The notes under the pieces: generated by a model
Databases searched by the model: none
Told to the model about the DNA's origin: nothing
Seen by the model: the letters and a program-made list of their open reading frames with translations, nothing else
Made by a program: the position numbers and the translations under genes
Origin: a virus
DNA length: 64,000 bases
Strand: one strand, 5' to 3'
IMG/VR virus record: IMGVR_UViG_3300042465_005589
Span: 62,001-126,000 of that record
Shown here: piece by piece, positions 28,715 to 38,931 of the stretch
Layout of the letters: each line of letters opens with the position of its first letter
How positions within the stretch are numbered: position 1 is the first letter of the stretch

Positions 28715-29454
28715 TGTATTTAATTCATAAACAAGGGGGTTATTTTAATTCAATTTCAAAAATGGTTGAGGAGGTTTTAGAAGAACCTTGTAGACACACA
28801 TCAAATCCAAATGAAACAGGTGTATGGGTATTATTTTTCACTTCATTTTTATCAGGATTTTATAAATCAATTAAAGGTGATTATATTGTTATTCAAACAG
28901 AACCACCTGAAAGAACTTTCAATAGATATCCGGAATATAAAATAATGTGTGATAACGCAATTAAAGTTTTAGATTACTCTAAGAATTTTGAAATACGTTA
29001 TTCCAATAACTATAGGGTTGATTGTGAAGAATCTAAAGAAATTGACGTTCTTTTCTACGGAGTTTTAAGCCCAAGAAGAAAAGAACTCTTAGATAAAATA
29101 AATGTACCAAATAAAGTTATTCTTCATACATCACCTCCGGTTGCTGGTACTGATTTATGGAAATTAATAAATAAAAGTAAAATTGTATTATTAATCAGTA
29201 CACACGATAGTTCACAAGAACTTGATTGGATTAGACTCACACCTTTATTATCCAATAAAGTTTTTGTTATTATGGAAAAAAATGATGACAAAAAATACGA
29301 TTACTTAAGTAATCATATCGCAATAACAAATTATGATTACATACCAACATTAATTAAACATTTTTTAAAAAACCCATTAGGTAGAGCTCAATGGGCGGAT
29401 AAAGGATTTGACTATATAAGACAACATAAAACAAAAATAATAAACAATGATTAG
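28714..29454 (+). CDS. GT-B-like glycosyltransferase, 246 aa
   Basis: The first part ends with QTEPPERTFN and YSKNFEIRY; then IDVLFYGVLSPRRKELLDKI and a C-terminal half with NKSKIVLLISTHDSSQELDWIRLTPLL resemble the second domain of GT-B enzymes. It overlaps its neighbours at both ends and is part of the glycosyltransferase operon. The sugar donor is unknown. Confidence 0.68.
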   Translation: MYLIHKQGGYFNSISKMVEEVLEEPCRHTSNPNETGVWVLFFTSFLSGFYKSIKGDYIVIQTEPPERTFNRYPEYKIMCDNAIKVLDYSKNFEIRYSNNYRVDCEESKEIDVLFYGVLSPRRKELLDKINVPNKVILHTSPPVAGTDLWKLINKSKIVLLISTHDSSQELDWIRLTPLLSNKVFVIMEKNDDKKYDYLSNHIAITNYDYIPTLIKHFLKNPLGRAQWADKGFDYIRQHKTKIINND

Positions 29455-30220
29455 AACTAATTTTTTTACCGCATGTAATGGGATATACAAAGAATTTATA
29501 CCTCTTTTTATATTATCCCATCTATATTATAACGAAAATTGTTTTGTTGAAATAGGTGTTGATACAATGTTAAAACCTGAAATATTAAAAAGTTTACAGG
29601 TACTTAATAATTTTTACCCAAATAAATTTAGCATTCACCTAATAGATTTTGGACCTATTAATGTTAATAGTAAAAAATATAATGCAATACCAAATACGAT
29701 TAGATTTTTTACCACCCCAAAAACTAAAAGTGAATATGTCTATATTTCCGATATAGACATTATTTGTCTTCAAAAAGAATTATCCGATATTCATATTAAT
29801 GATATGATAAGAACAGGTTTACCATATTCAAATATTGTGAGACCAGTCAAAGACGAATCCCATCCTCATCGTAGATTGAGTGGGTTACATTTTACACCAT
29901 ACGATAATTATTATCCATTACCAAATTATGATAATTTATGCCAAACAGGTTTATTACAACATGATGAAGTATTTTTATATGAATTAGTTAAAAAACGTCA
30001 TCCTAATTTTTTAATAGATAATTCATATAGACCTGTTCACGGTATTCACGTATCTCCAAATAGAAATCCAACCGGAACTATGAATTGGGGTATACCTAAA
30101 TGGAGAAATCAATGGGGGGAATTTAGAAATTCTAAAGAATTTAGAGACCTCGAGTTAACTTTAACACAAATGATTAAAGAAAAAATAAATATAATTGATA
30201 ATTACTATACCGATAACTAA
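29447..30220 (+). CDS. Glycosyltransferase-like (DxD) protein, 257 aa
   Basis: VYISDIDIICLQ near residue 98 carries a DxD motif in a GT8-like setting, following an N-terminal segment on nucleotide-sugar folds (FFTACNGIYKEFIPLFILS). The second half contains PHRRLSGLHFTP and QTGLLQHDEVFLYE. Its start overlaps the previous gene by 8 nt. Confidence 0.68.
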   Translation: MIRTNFFTACNGIYKEFIPLFILSHLYYNENCFVEIGVDTMLKPEILKSLQVLNNFYPNKFSIHLIDFGPINVNSKKYNAIPNTIRFFTTPKTKSEYVYISDIDIICLQKELSDIHINDMIRTGLPYSNIVRPVKDESHPHRRLSGLHFTPYDNYYPLPNYDNLCQTGLLQHDEVFLYELVKKRHPNFLIDNSYRPVHGIHVSPNRNPTGTMNWGIPKWRNQWGEFRNSKEFRDLELTLTQMIKEKINIIDNYYTDN

Positions 30221-30226
30221 AAAATA

Positions 30227-30931
30227 ATGGAAACTTTTACAAATAAAACACCAAAAATAATTGTTTATAGTGTGAGTACTGGTGGGTACGATGAACTAAA
30301 AACACCAACCGTATACGACCCAAACATTAGATACATTTTATTTACCGATAATAAATATTTTAAATCAGATGTGTGGGAAGTTAATCATGTTGATTTTATT
30401 GATAATAATTTAGATAACAGACGAAAAGCTAGATATATTAAACTAAACCCTCATTTAATTTTACCAACTCACGACATAAGTATTTGGATTGACCATTGTT
30501 ATGTTCCAAGATTTTCTAATGCCGAAGAATTATTAAATGAAATTAAGTTTTTTAACAATGATATTATGTGTTATAAACATGATGTAAGACAGTGCTTATA
30601 TTCAGAATCTGAAGAAGTTAAATCTCAAGGATTAGACTATCCGGACATTGTTAATACTCAAATGAAAAAATATAGAATGGAAGGTTTTCCTCACAATTAC
30701 AATCTATTCGATAGTGGTTTCACCATTAGAAAAAATAATGAAAAAGTTAACGAATTTAATAATATTTGGTGGGATGAAGTTAAAAATTTTAGCGCTAGAG
30801 ACCAATTATCTCAAGTTTATTCTTCATGGAAAACTGATACTCAAATATCCCCAATATCCATTGGTTCATCAATCTACATAAATAAATTTTTAAACCCTAA
30901 AATTAAACACCCTAAAAAATGGTTGATATAA
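30227..30931 (+). CDS. DUF616-type glycosyltransferase-like protein, 234 aa
   Basis: The features IIVYSVSTGGYDELKTP, NRRKARYIKLNPHLILP and SIWIDHCYVPRF are those of the DUF616 (MUCI70/TOD1-like) group. In the island it is likely to transfer a sugar to a phage glycan. It ends inside the next gene (overlap 13 nt). Confidence 0.76.
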   Translation: METFTNKTPKIIVYSVSTGGYDELKTPTVYDPNIRYILFTDNKYFKSDVWEVNHVDFIDNNLDNRRKARYIKLNPHLILPTHDISIWIDHCYVPRFSNAEELLNEIKFFNNDIMCYKHDVRQCLYSESEEVKSQGLDYPDIVNTQMKKYRMEGFPHNYNLFDSGFTIRKNNEKVNEFNNIWWDEVKNFSARDQLSQVYSSWKTDTQISPISIGSSIYINKFLNPKIKHPKKWLI

Positions 30932-31503
30932 TTGCTGTAACATACGGACAAAATGAAATATTAAAATGTTTCATTAATTCAATTAAATCTCAAACAAGTA
31001 ATAATTGGAGATTAGTGATTATTCATGACGGTCCAAATCCAACATTACATAACGAACTTAGAAATGAAGGTTATTTAAATTCAGATAAAATTGAATTTAT
31101 TGAGCATCCTGTAAGAACTGAATATTACGGACATTTATTACGTAAATGGTCGTTAGAAAACGTTATTAAGAATGAATATGTCTTACTAACTAATGGAGAT
31201 AATTATTATATGCCAACAATGGTTGATGAGATTAGTAAAAGAACGGAAGATTTAATATACTTTGATTTAATTCATTCACATAAAACACCATTTAATAGTA
31301 ATAATTCGACTTACGGATTAATGAATAGTCAATTAATTAGTTCCAAAGTTGATATGGGTAATGTTGTTATTAAAAGTGAGTTAGCTAAAAAAGTAGGTTT
31401 TAATTCTGTCGCATTTAACGCCGATTGGATTTACTTTAGTGATATAATTAAATTATCACCAAGTATTTTTAAAATTGATAAAGTATTATTCGTACATAAT
31501 TAA
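30919..31503 (+). CDS. Family 2 glycosyltransferase, 194 aa
   Basis: DIIAVTYGQNEILKCFINSI, RLVIIHDGPN and LLTNGDNYYMP are GT2 motifs, with the DxD replaced by GDN. The protein is short, with a GT-A core only. It is last in the operon and is followed by a terminator. Confidence 0.78.
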   Translation: MVDIIAVTYGQNEILKCFINSIKSQTSNNWRLVIIHDGPNPTLHNELRNEGYLNSDKIEFIEHPVRTEYYGHLLRKWSLENVIKNEYVLLTNGDNYYMPTMVDEISKRTEDLIYFDLIHSHKTPFNSNNSTYGLMNSQLISSKVDMGNVVIKSELAKKVGFNSVAFNADWIYFSDIIKLSPSIFKIDKVLFVHN

Positions 31504-31508
31504 AAAAC

Positions 31509-31534
31509 AAAAAGATGTCTCTCGACATCTTTTT
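31509..31534. terminator. Rho-independent terminator ending the glycosyltransferase operon
   Basis: AAAAAGATGTC and GACATCTTTTT form a perfect stem with loop TCTC. Confidence 0.87.
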
Positions 31535-31602
31535 GCTAGATTTGGAATTTTCCCCTTTCTTTTAGTTGGTTAATCCCATTCGGATTCTACTCCGAAGGTA
31601 CT

Positions 31603-33192
31603 TTAATTAGACATTGCTTTATCTCTAATTTCATCATGAGCGTTATCTAACTTATCAGATAACCCATTTAATAATGGACATAATATTTTTGTGATATTAC
31701 TTTCAAGTTTATTTAAAAAGTCATTATCGTTTACATAATCAAAAATGTTGTCTCTTACCATATCGTATAGACCACCATTCAAATCAGCATCTTTTTTTAA
31801 TTTCCCAGCACTTCCATCAACAATTGATTTTGAAATTGTTTTTGTCAAATAACTACAATCAAGTAATTTTTCAATATCACTAACTTTAATATCATCAAGT
31901 GAATTAATTATTAATTTACTCATCCATCCATCAGAGTGTAATGGTGTTAATTTAGAAACTAACCATTCACCCATATATTCTTTAAATGTGTCAAAAATTG
32001 AATCGTAATCACCCTTGTCAAAAAACCCTTTTAACGTTTCAAAAAATTGTTCTTGGATAATATGTTTACTAAAATTTTGAGAATTTAAATAAATAGATTC
32101 TGTCAATATATCGTTAAACAATCTTTTTTGTTGAGGTTTGGTTTTTAAATATAAAGTCTCTACTATAATAGACGTTCTACCTTTAACAATTTTAGATTCC
32201 GCAGAATATGTTCTTAATTTTTCAGTTTTAACTTTTGTTAAATTTTCCTTAATTAAAGATTTAATTTTTAAATCAGTAGATTCGTTAAGACCAATAATGT
32301 ATGGACTAGGTGCTTTAAGATATTTGGTTTTACCCGCTAAAATTCTAAATACTTGTCTTTTATCAATTTTTTTATTTAAGAATCCGTAAGGAGACAATTT
32401 ACTCTTAACTTCAGCAGTTTCATCTTCTCTAAAACCATCAAAACTATCAAACTGTCCTGAACCATCACATTTAACTAATTGTTGTTTAAACTCTCTTAAT
32501 TGAGGGATTGGTGTTGTTTCAACTCTCGCATTATATTGTAATGCTGCTCCAAGATATTGACCTAATATTGTTCTACAACCTTCAGCATCTAATTTGATAC
32601 CTCCGGCAGCTCCCGCTTGTAAATCTTTAGTTTTACCTTTTGGTAAATAAAGAATTATGTTTTTCCAACCTTTATCTCTATCCAAAGCCGGTACTTGAGT
32701 AAATTGTGTTGTTAAAACATCGCTATCCGGTAACACTTTATCTTCAATATTGGTTAATAATTTAGCCTTTGGATAATCCTTAGATAACAATTCATTCCAT
32801 TGTTTAAAAATGTTTGACACAGCTTCTTTATCAACATAAGTTTGTAAGTTAGCTGTTACATTATCCAATGTTTTTAATAAAGTCACCTCATCCAATTTTG
32901 GGTCAATATTAAATGATGTTAATAAAGGACTTGTTGAATATGATAATGCGTCACATGCCCATTTTTTTTTATTTTTAGTCACCATATTCTGCACAGTCAT
33001 ATCAGCAAAGAATACAACATTCTCACCTTTACTATTTTGACCATACCAAATATCTTGATTATTTAATTTTCCTGGCTTACCATTCTTTAACCATTTAGGA
33101 AAACAACCCGATTTAAAGGCGTTTTGGAATAATAATTGTTCGTTAGTTTGAACTGGTCTAGCCTGTAATTGTTCTTTTATTGTATTTTTCAT
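31603..33192 (-). CDS. Leader-bearing protein of unknown function, 529 aa
   Basis: I use the methionine of MKNTIKEQLQARPVQTNEQL as start, since the longer frame would overlap the upstream gene. The first residues end in TNE before QLLF, which fits the leader cleavage pattern. The rest is a mix of helical regions with no catalytic motif that I see. Together with the three genes upstream it forms a minus-strand cluster of large leader-bearing proteins. It is probably packaged in the capsid. Confidence 0.65.
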   Translation of the reverse strand: MKNTIKEQLQARPVQTNEQLLFQNAFKSGCFPKWLKNGKPGKLNNQDIWYGQNSKGENVVFFADMTVQNMVTKNKKKWACDALSYSTSPLLTSFNIDPKLDEVTLLKTLDNVTANLQTYVDKEAVSNIFKQWNELLSKDYPKAKLLTNIEDKVLPDSDVLTTQFTQVPALDRDKGWKNIILYLPKGKTKDLQAGAAGGIKLDAEGCRTILGQYLGAALQYNARVETTPIPQLREFKQQLVKCDGSGQFDSFDGFREDETAEVKSKLSPYGFLNKKIDKRQVFRILAGKTKYLKAPSPYIIGLNESTDLKIKSLIKENLTKVKTEKLRTYSAESKIVKGRTSIIVETLYLKTKPQQKRLFNDILTESIYLNSQNFSKHIIQEQFFETLKGFFDKGDYDSIFDTFKEYMGEWLVSKLTPLHSDGWMSKLIINSLDDIKVSDIEKLLDCSYLTKTISKSIVDGSAGKLKKDADLNGGLYDMVRDNIFDYVNDNDFLNKLESNITKILCPLLNGLSDKLDNAHDEIRDKAMSN

Positions 33193-33205
33193 AATTGGTT
33201 GTTTT

Positions 33206-34009
33206 TTATACTTCTTCATCGTCTGATATGGTACTTTGAATTTGTCCTTGTACCTGTGTATTAGAATCTGTTATTCCATCATTTTGTTGTTTAGGAGTTT
33301 CACCTCCTTGAACACCAGGTAATGTTTTAGGTAGATTTTGTGCGTCTTTAAGTTTTTGAGCAAAAAATTCTTTATATTTTTCAGCATTATCTGTCGGTGG
33401 AGTTGAGTTTTGTGGTGTTGTTGGTTCTACCGGTGTATCACCCTTCGGATTTTTATCAAACAACGCTTTTATAGAATCAATACCTTTTTGAGCTTTAGCT
33501 TCAACCCAATTTGGATATTTAGTTGCGAATTTACCACCCGACTTACCTTTAAAATAATATTTTCCGTTTTCTAATTTGTAATCATAAGATTTATCATTTT
33601 TAGTAATTAAAACCGATGTTGGTGGTGTCGTTCCTGCTGCCGGTGGCGTTGTTCCTGCTGCCGGTGGTGTAGTCCCTGATGCTGTAGTCCCTGCTGCTGT
33701 AGTTGTTCCTGCTGCCGGTGGTGTTGTTCCTGCTGATGTAGTCCCTGCTGCTGTAGTTGTTCCTGCTGCCGGTGGTGTTGTTCCTGCTACAGCCGCTTGT
33801 GCGTTTTTCAACATATCAGCCGGAGATGTTGGGGTATACTTAATACCAGCGTCTTGAGCCGAACCTGTATTAGATGTGAAATTAAATTTTTTATCACCAA
33901 CAGTTTGTTCAACAATGTTTTCAGATAAAGTCTTTTTAGGGTCGTAATTAAATAAAAGAGCCGCTTTTTGTAGCTCTTCAGAAATTAAATTATTTATATT
34001 ATTTTTCAT
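33206..34009 (-). CDS. Leader-bearing protein with GTTPPAA repeats, 267 aa
   Basis: After a helical leader LLFNYDPKKTLSE (then NIVE before QTVG) comes a low-complexity region (about residues 75-130) built from repeats of G-T-T-P-P-A-A and G-T-T-T-A-A. A small domain with KFATKYPNWVEAKAQKGIDS and a Gln/Asp-rich tail follow. The repeats suggest an extended linker. The repeated DNA could change copy number by recombination. Confidence 0.65.
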   Translation of the reverse strand: MKNNINNLISEELQKAALLFNYDPKKTLSENIVEQTVGDKKFNFTSNTGSAQDAGIKYTPTSPADMLKNAQAAVAGTTPPAAGTTTAAGTTSAGTTPPAAGTTTAAGTTASGTTPPAAGTTPPAAGTTPPTSVLITKNDKSYDYKLENGKYYFKGKSGGKFATKYPNWVEAKAQKGIDSIKALFDKNPKGDTPVEPTTPQNSTPPTDNAEKYKEFFAQKLKDAQNLPKTLPGVQGGETPKQQNDGITDSNTQVQGQIQSTISDDEEV

Positions 34010-34020
34010 ATATTTTTTTT

Positions 34021-35241
34021 TTAAAGTTCAATATCGTCACCCACATTAGGGTCTAAATCGTCTTGTTTTATTTGAGTAACTTTACTCCACCCTTTAGATG
34101 ATGTATATTGACCACCATCTTCGGTATTAATTACCATTTGATTACCATCACATTTCCAAGTCCCATTTAAAATAGTTCCATCTTCAAACTCATAGATAAA
34201 TTTTAAATTTTTATAAAAATTCAACGAATCTTTACCACTTGTTGATTTAAAAGATATTTTATTAGTTTGTGTTGTAGGTATATTCTTTCCAAAACCGTTA
34301 AAACAAGAATAATCATTTGTCCAAGTAGGTTTAGAAGATTCTGTTGTTGATGGTGCTGGTGGTGGAATCACCGGTGTTGATTGACCACATTCTTTTTTAG
34401 CATTAGGGAATCTTTTATCCAAGTCTCTAATTGCGTTAGGAAGATTTTTTAATGATTTCCAATCAGTAATTGATTTACCTTTTGTTTCCCATTCACAGTC
34501 ATTTGATAATCTATATTGATAAGGGTCTCCTGGTGTTGTATATATTTTTTTATCACTAGTTGATGTACTTGAGGATGATAATGAACCTAAATTACTTTTT
34601 CCGGTATTATCCCACCCAAATTGTTTGGTATATTCATAACCATCTTCTGTTTTTATATATAATTTACCTGAAACACATTTCCATTTTCCATTTAATATAG
34701 CTTTAACTTCATTTTCATAAACAAATTTTCCGTCTTTATAAAAATATAAATTATCTTCACCATCTTGAGTTTTAACAACAACTTTATCATCACTATCACT
34801 TCTATTAATATTACCTATCTCGTTAATGCAAGGGTTATCTTTTACCCAATCAGGTAAAGTTGTCATGTCTTCCCACCAATTAGATAAACGGTCTCTAATA
34901 TCACGATACCATACATTACCTTCTTTCCATACTTTTTTACCGGCATCTTTCAATTTCTCAAGAAGAGCTGCGTCCGTAACCTTTTCCCAAAATATTCTTT
35001 CAATATCAGAAACGTTTGGAATTGGGTCCGGAGTTGGAGGTGCAGGTGTCGGAGGTGCAGGTGTCGGTGGAGATGGCGTTGGAGGAGCTGGTGTTGGTGT
35101 TGTAATTTTAGGTTTATACCATTTACCATCACTACTAACATCATATTTAGACTTATCTATCTTACCAATTAAGGGTGGTGGAACTGCAGTCCAATCACCA
35201 CTATTGTCAGGTTGTTCTAATATAAGGGAATTTCTTTTCAT
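34021..35241 (-). CDS. Leader-bearing protein with a duplicated domain, 406 aa
   Basis: The start MKRNSLILE before QPDNS fits the leader motif. A Pro/Thr/Ala-rich hinge follows. Two copies of a ~75-residue beta-rich module are then seen: one with CINEIGNI...NLYFYKDGKF...LNGKWKC, and one with CFNGFGKN...SLNFYKNLKF...LNGTWKC. The fold looks like a small secreted or structural beta-sandwich. Confidence 0.68.
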   Translation of the reverse strand: MKRNSLILEQPDNSGDWTAVPPPLIGKIDKSKYDVSSDGKWYKPKITTPTPAPPTPSPPTPAPPTPAPPTPDPIPNVSDIERIFWEKVTDAALLEKLKDAGKKVWKEGNVWYRDIRDRLSNWWEDMTTLPDWVKDNPCINEIGNINRSDSDDKVVVKTQDGEDNLYFYKDGKFVYENEVKAILNGKWKCVSGKLYIKTEDGYEYTKQFGWDNTGKSNLGSLSSSSTSTSDKKIYTTPGDPYQYRLSNDCEWETKGKSITDWKSLKNLPNAIRDLDKRFPNAKKECGQSTPVIPPPAPSTTESSKPTWTNDYSCFNGFGKNIPTTQTNKISFKSTSGKDSLNFYKNLKFIYEFEDGTILNGTWKCDGNQMVINTEDGGQYTSSKGWSKVTQIKQDDLDPNVGDDIEL

Positions 35242-35264
35242 ATTACATAAATATCAATAAAATA

Positions 35265-37160
35265 TTAATTACCTTTAGAGTAAGGAATAAATTTTTTACC
35301 ATCCTTATCCCAATACCAAGTATCAAATCCAGTACTAGAATCAATTTCATTTGTTTGAGCTGAAACTCCATCATATTCTTTTTTAACGGTAAAACCATAT
35401 TCTTTCATTTTAAGATTAAATAATCCTTTTAAACCAGCATCCGTTGTATCATCAATTACTTCTTCAGATTTCTTTTTCGCTTCTTCCGTTGTCTTTTCAA
35501 CCTCAACTTTAACATCGGTTTGCATACAATTAAAAATAATATTAATATTTTCTTCTCTTGATTTAGTTTTATCATAACATTTCAATTTAGATAACTCCTC
35601 ATCTGTTAATTTAGACAACGCCTCAATAAATTCTTTTTTACCTTTATTTAAAATACCTTCACCCGCTTTAACATCAAATTTAGAATTCATCCAATCATAA
35701 ATGTCTAAACCTAGTAAATGAGCCGGATTTAAATCTATTCTAGTTATTGGGAAGTCATCTGGAAAAGGTAAATGAACATCAAAATAAGTGTCAGTTTTTT
35801 TCCAATTATTATATCTTTCAACAAAATTTTTCCAATATAACTCAAAAATATTTTTAGTATCAGTGTCATTTCCATAACCAAAAATATTAAACCATTGAAA
35901 TAATGTTTGAAAAGTAAGGATGGTTGCGGGTAACCCTACGTGTGTAGCAACCCATAAATCTCGAACCAAGTCTTTTAATCCTGGTACTCCTCGTTTAAAA
36001 TATGACGCCCATTCATCAATACTTTTTGGTGCTCCCACAGTTAATAAACTAACCGTTCTTTCTAATAAAACTGGAATTTTATTTTTCATAAATTTAGGCA
36101 TTACTGAACTAGCCAAATCTTTTAACGCGTTTGCCGATGAAGTATTATCCAAAAAATAAGTAAGAGAACCCCATCTTCCTGATTCAAAAGGATTATGACT
36201 TTTAACTTGAGTTAAAACTTCACTAACTTCAGTACTATTATTAGGGTATCTCTTTTTTAAATATTTTTCCATTGTAGAATAAAAAGCCTCTTGTCCTGTT
36301 TTATATTTTTGAATTAGAACATCCATGTTAGTTCTAATATTACGAAACAAATTATCATCAATAGCCTCACCTCGTTTAAGTTGGTCAATTGATTGTGATA
36401 AAGCTTCATCAAATTTATTAAATAAATCTTGAGCAAATTTTTCATCACCTATTTTCCATAATCTAGCTTTATTCACATAATTATCTAATGCCGCACGAGT
36501 AAAGTCAATAAGAGTTTTATCACTAGATAATATATTTTCCCACCATTTAAGTGTTTTTGGAGATAAATCTTTTAATGATTCTCTATACAGAACTGAACTT
36601 ATTCCAATGCCTTCTTCACCTAAATCAGACACGACTTCGGTAACAAATTTATCTTGTTTAAGGTCTCTAATTTTTTGAGCAATTTTTTGAATTAAAACTT
36701 CATTTAAAAATACATCTTCTTCTCCATTAAGGTCTGTTAACACATCTCCGATTTTTTTATTACCTTTTGCTTGATTTGAGATAAATTCTATTAAACCTTT
36801 TTCACTTTTATTTGTTGATAACATAGCTTCACTCATTAATAGTTCGTAAATATCGTCAACAATACCTTGATTTTGACTAACTATTTGACCAAATATTTCT
36901 TTTTCTGCTTTACTTAAAGTATCATATAATGATGTGTTATCTAATACATCCATAATTTTTCTTAACACTCCTTTGTTAACTCTAATTGAATCAACCATTA
37001 CCTCATCAACGACATTATCAATTACCTTTTGACTTTTATTAAAAAAACTTTTTATTAAATCACTACCTATTTCAACATACTTATTTTCTTTTAATATTTT
37101 TGCATCAACACCCATAAGTTGTTGTTGACGATAAATCTCATATATAATTTTTTTATTCAT
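35265..37160 (-). CDS. Large leader-bearing protein, 631 aa
   Basis: The N-terminus IYEIYRQQQLMGVDAKILKE before NKYVE resembles the other leaders (LMGxDxxxxLxE). The remaining protein is mostly helical, with one hydrophobic stretch near residues 405-420 (TILTFQTLFQWFNIFGYG). It has no recognisable enzymatic site. A TGTATTTATA box lies about 22 nt upstream. It may be an ejected internal protein. Confidence 0.65.
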   Translation of the reverse strand: MNKKIIYEIYRQQQLMGVDAKILKENKYVEIGSDLIKSFFNKSQKVIDNVVDEVMVDSIRVNKGVLRKIMDVLDNTSLYDTLSKAEKEIFGQIVSQNQGIVDDIYELLMSEAMLSTNKSEKGLIEFISNQAKGNKKIGDVLTDLNGEEDVFLNEVLIQKIAQKIRDLKQDKFVTEVVSDLGEEGIGISSVLYRESLKDLSPKTLKWWENILSSDKTLIDFTRAALDNYVNKARLWKIGDEKFAQDLFNKFDEALSQSIDQLKRGEAIDDNLFRNIRTNMDVLIQKYKTGQEAFYSTMEKYLKKRYPNNSTEVSEVLTQVKSHNPFESGRWGSLTYFLDNTSSANALKDLASSVMPKFMKNKIPVLLERTVSLLTVGAPKSIDEWASYFKRGVPGLKDLVRDLWVATHVGLPATILTFQTLFQWFNIFGYGNDTDTKNIFELYWKNFVERYNNWKKTDTYFDVHLPFPDDFPITRIDLNPAHLLGLDIYDWMNSKFDVKAGEGILNKGKKEFIEALSKLTDEELSKLKCYDKTKSREENINIIFNCMQTDVKVEVEKTTEEAKKKSEEVIDDTTDAGLKGLFNLKMKEYGFTVKKEYDGVSAQTNEIDSSTGFDTWYWDKDGKKFIPYSKGN

Positions 37161-37185
37161 AACTTATTATTTTAATATAAATACA

Positions 37186-38862
37186 TTATCTTTTAATCTT
37201 AAACCAATTAACCCCATTTACTTGAGTATAATCATAAACCGTATTTTCATTTTTTAATTCTGATTCAGGAATAAATCCTTCTTTTCTTAATTTTTTTTCA
37301 TCCTCAAGACTACCTTTTTTATTATCCACCGCTTTATTCTCATCCTCCGGTAATTCGGTATAAACACCTCCCGCTTCTTGAATACTATCTTTCATTACTG
37401 TGTTATAATATTTTCCCCAAGATTTTCCTTTTTTATTTAATTTTGTAAATGTTTCAATTTTTTTAACTGATTCGGTCTGTGGTAATTTTTTTAATACTTC
37501 CGCGTCATTAGACAATAAATTAAACGCCATTTCTTTTTGAAGTTCTTCAGGAATATTTATATAAACACCTTTTAATTTTTCTAAATCTTCTGAATTAAGA
37601 ACATCTCCCCACGCAGCATTTACCAAAATACCCAATAAAATAAAAAACGCATTTGTACTTAATTCTCTAGCCCAAAGTTTATTAAAAAAAGAAATACTTT
37701 TTAATAATTCAGGTTTAGATTTAACCATATTCTTAAGTTCTTTTATTATAATTTTAGGTAAATCATCCGAAACCGCAGTTTTCAATTCTTTTAATAATAA
37801 ATTTTTTGTTACTTCATCTTGAGTTAATAATTTTGACATAACTAATTGTTCAGATTCAGATAAACCATTATAAAATTTAACATAATCTTCAACATTACTT
37901 GATTTAGTCAATCCTGCTTTTGATAATTTTTCAGATAATTCAGTGAAAACCCCTTCAGGTATTCCTCTAAACATTTTTGAAAGTTTTAACATTGGTAAAG
38001 CCCCTGTAATAAATGATAATGCCGCTGAAACATTTTCACCTTTTTCAAGCTCTCTAAAACCAACCGCCGCACCTAAACCAGCTTCAAGTGCTATTTCCGC
38101 ATATAAAACCCATGCGGCACCACCCGTTAACATACCGGCAATTGCCGTTCCTAATGCAGCAGCTATTTGAATTGCAAAACCATAGTCGTCAACAAACCTT
38201 TGATAATCACTACGTTTATCAACCCATTCAGGTGGAGTATAAGGTTCTTTTGTTTTTAAATTTCTATAATAACCAAATCTCCAAAGATTAGTTCCTTCTG
38301 TTTTAATTACATAACCAATATAAACTTCATCACCAATGGAGAATTGCCTTACAGAACCTATCGGAAATACTTTACTAAGATTACTAATTAATAGTTTTTT
38401 ATCTTCTTTAGGGTGTTTTTTAACAAATTTATTAACAGTGTCACTAATTCCTTCTATATCCCAAAAATAAATTTTACTATCTTCCGGTATTGGGACACTA
38501 TTAATGTCACCCATTTTTTGATTTGAAGGTGAAGGGTAATAACAAAACCTTTTTCCGGTTTCTTTGTCGACAAGAATAGCGTCTTCACCTTCAACCCCTT
38601 CAGGATTTTTAGGGATTCCTAATGCTTTATCGGGATATTTACACCAATTAGGGTATTTTTTAGATTTTTCTTCAGCACTTCGTTGTAAAATTTGTTGTTC
38701 CCCTCTTGCTAATATTTCTTTTGTTTGAGGATTTTCAAATCTACTATCAGGTTGTTCAAATATATATTGAGTATTTTCATTTAAAGTTTTGGACATATCA
38801 TACCCCATCAATAGTTTAACTCTATTAACAAGTAATTCACCCTCATTTAATTTATTGTCCAT
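37186..38862 (-). CDS. Large leader-bearing protein with central membrane segments, 558 aa
   Basis: The leader NRVKLLMGYDMSKTLNE, then NTQYIFE before QPDSR, gives two consecutive cleavage-like sites. Around residues 235-275 an Ala/Gly-rich hydrophobic stretch (AAALGTAIAGMLTGGAAWVL) looks membrane-active, and a second one lies near residue 405. It is the first gene of the cluster, with CTATTTATAAAA about 15 nt before the start. A pore-forming role during DNA entry is conceivable. Confidence 0.66.
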   Translation of the reverse strand: MDNKLNEGELLVNRVKLLMGYDMSKTLNENTQYIFEQPDSRFENPQTKEILARGEQQILQRSAEEKSKKYPNWCKYPDKALGIPKNPEGVEGEDAILVDKETGKRFCYYPSPSNQKMGDINSVPIPEDSKIYFWDIEGISDTVNKFVKKHPKEDKKLLISNLSKVFPIGSVRQFSIGDEVYIGYVIKTEGTNLWRFGYYRNLKTKEPYTPPEWVDKRSDYQRFVDDYGFAIQIAAALGTAIAGMLTGGAAWVLYAEIALEAGLGAAVGFRELEKGENVSAALSFITGALPMLKLSKMFRGIPEGVFTELSEKLSKAGLTKSSNVEDYVKFYNGLSESEQLVMSKLLTQDEVTKNLLLKELKTAVSDDLPKIIIKELKNMVKSKPELLKSISFFNKLWARELSTNAFFILLGILVNAAWGDVLNSEDLEKLKGVYINIPEELQKEMAFNLLSNDAEVLKKLPQTESVKKIETFTKLNKKGKSWGKYYNTVMKDSIQEAGGVYTELPEDENKAVDNKKGSLEDEKKLRKEGFIPESELKNENTVYDYTQVNGVNWFKIKR

Positions 38863-38931
38863 AAAATGTTTTTTTATAAATAGTTTGGTTTATAAAAAAA
38901 TAAAAATTATCTTTGACCAAAATATAAGGAT

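Noticed and set aside
33600-33800. CRISPR-like repeat array.
   Set aside because: The repeats are in frame and encode GTTPPAA units, with no spacers of constant length.
34826-35260. Plus-strand 144-aa Gly/Val-rich ORF.
   Set aside because: It is the antisense of the Pro/Thr/Ala-rich hinge of the leader-bearing protein on the minus strand.
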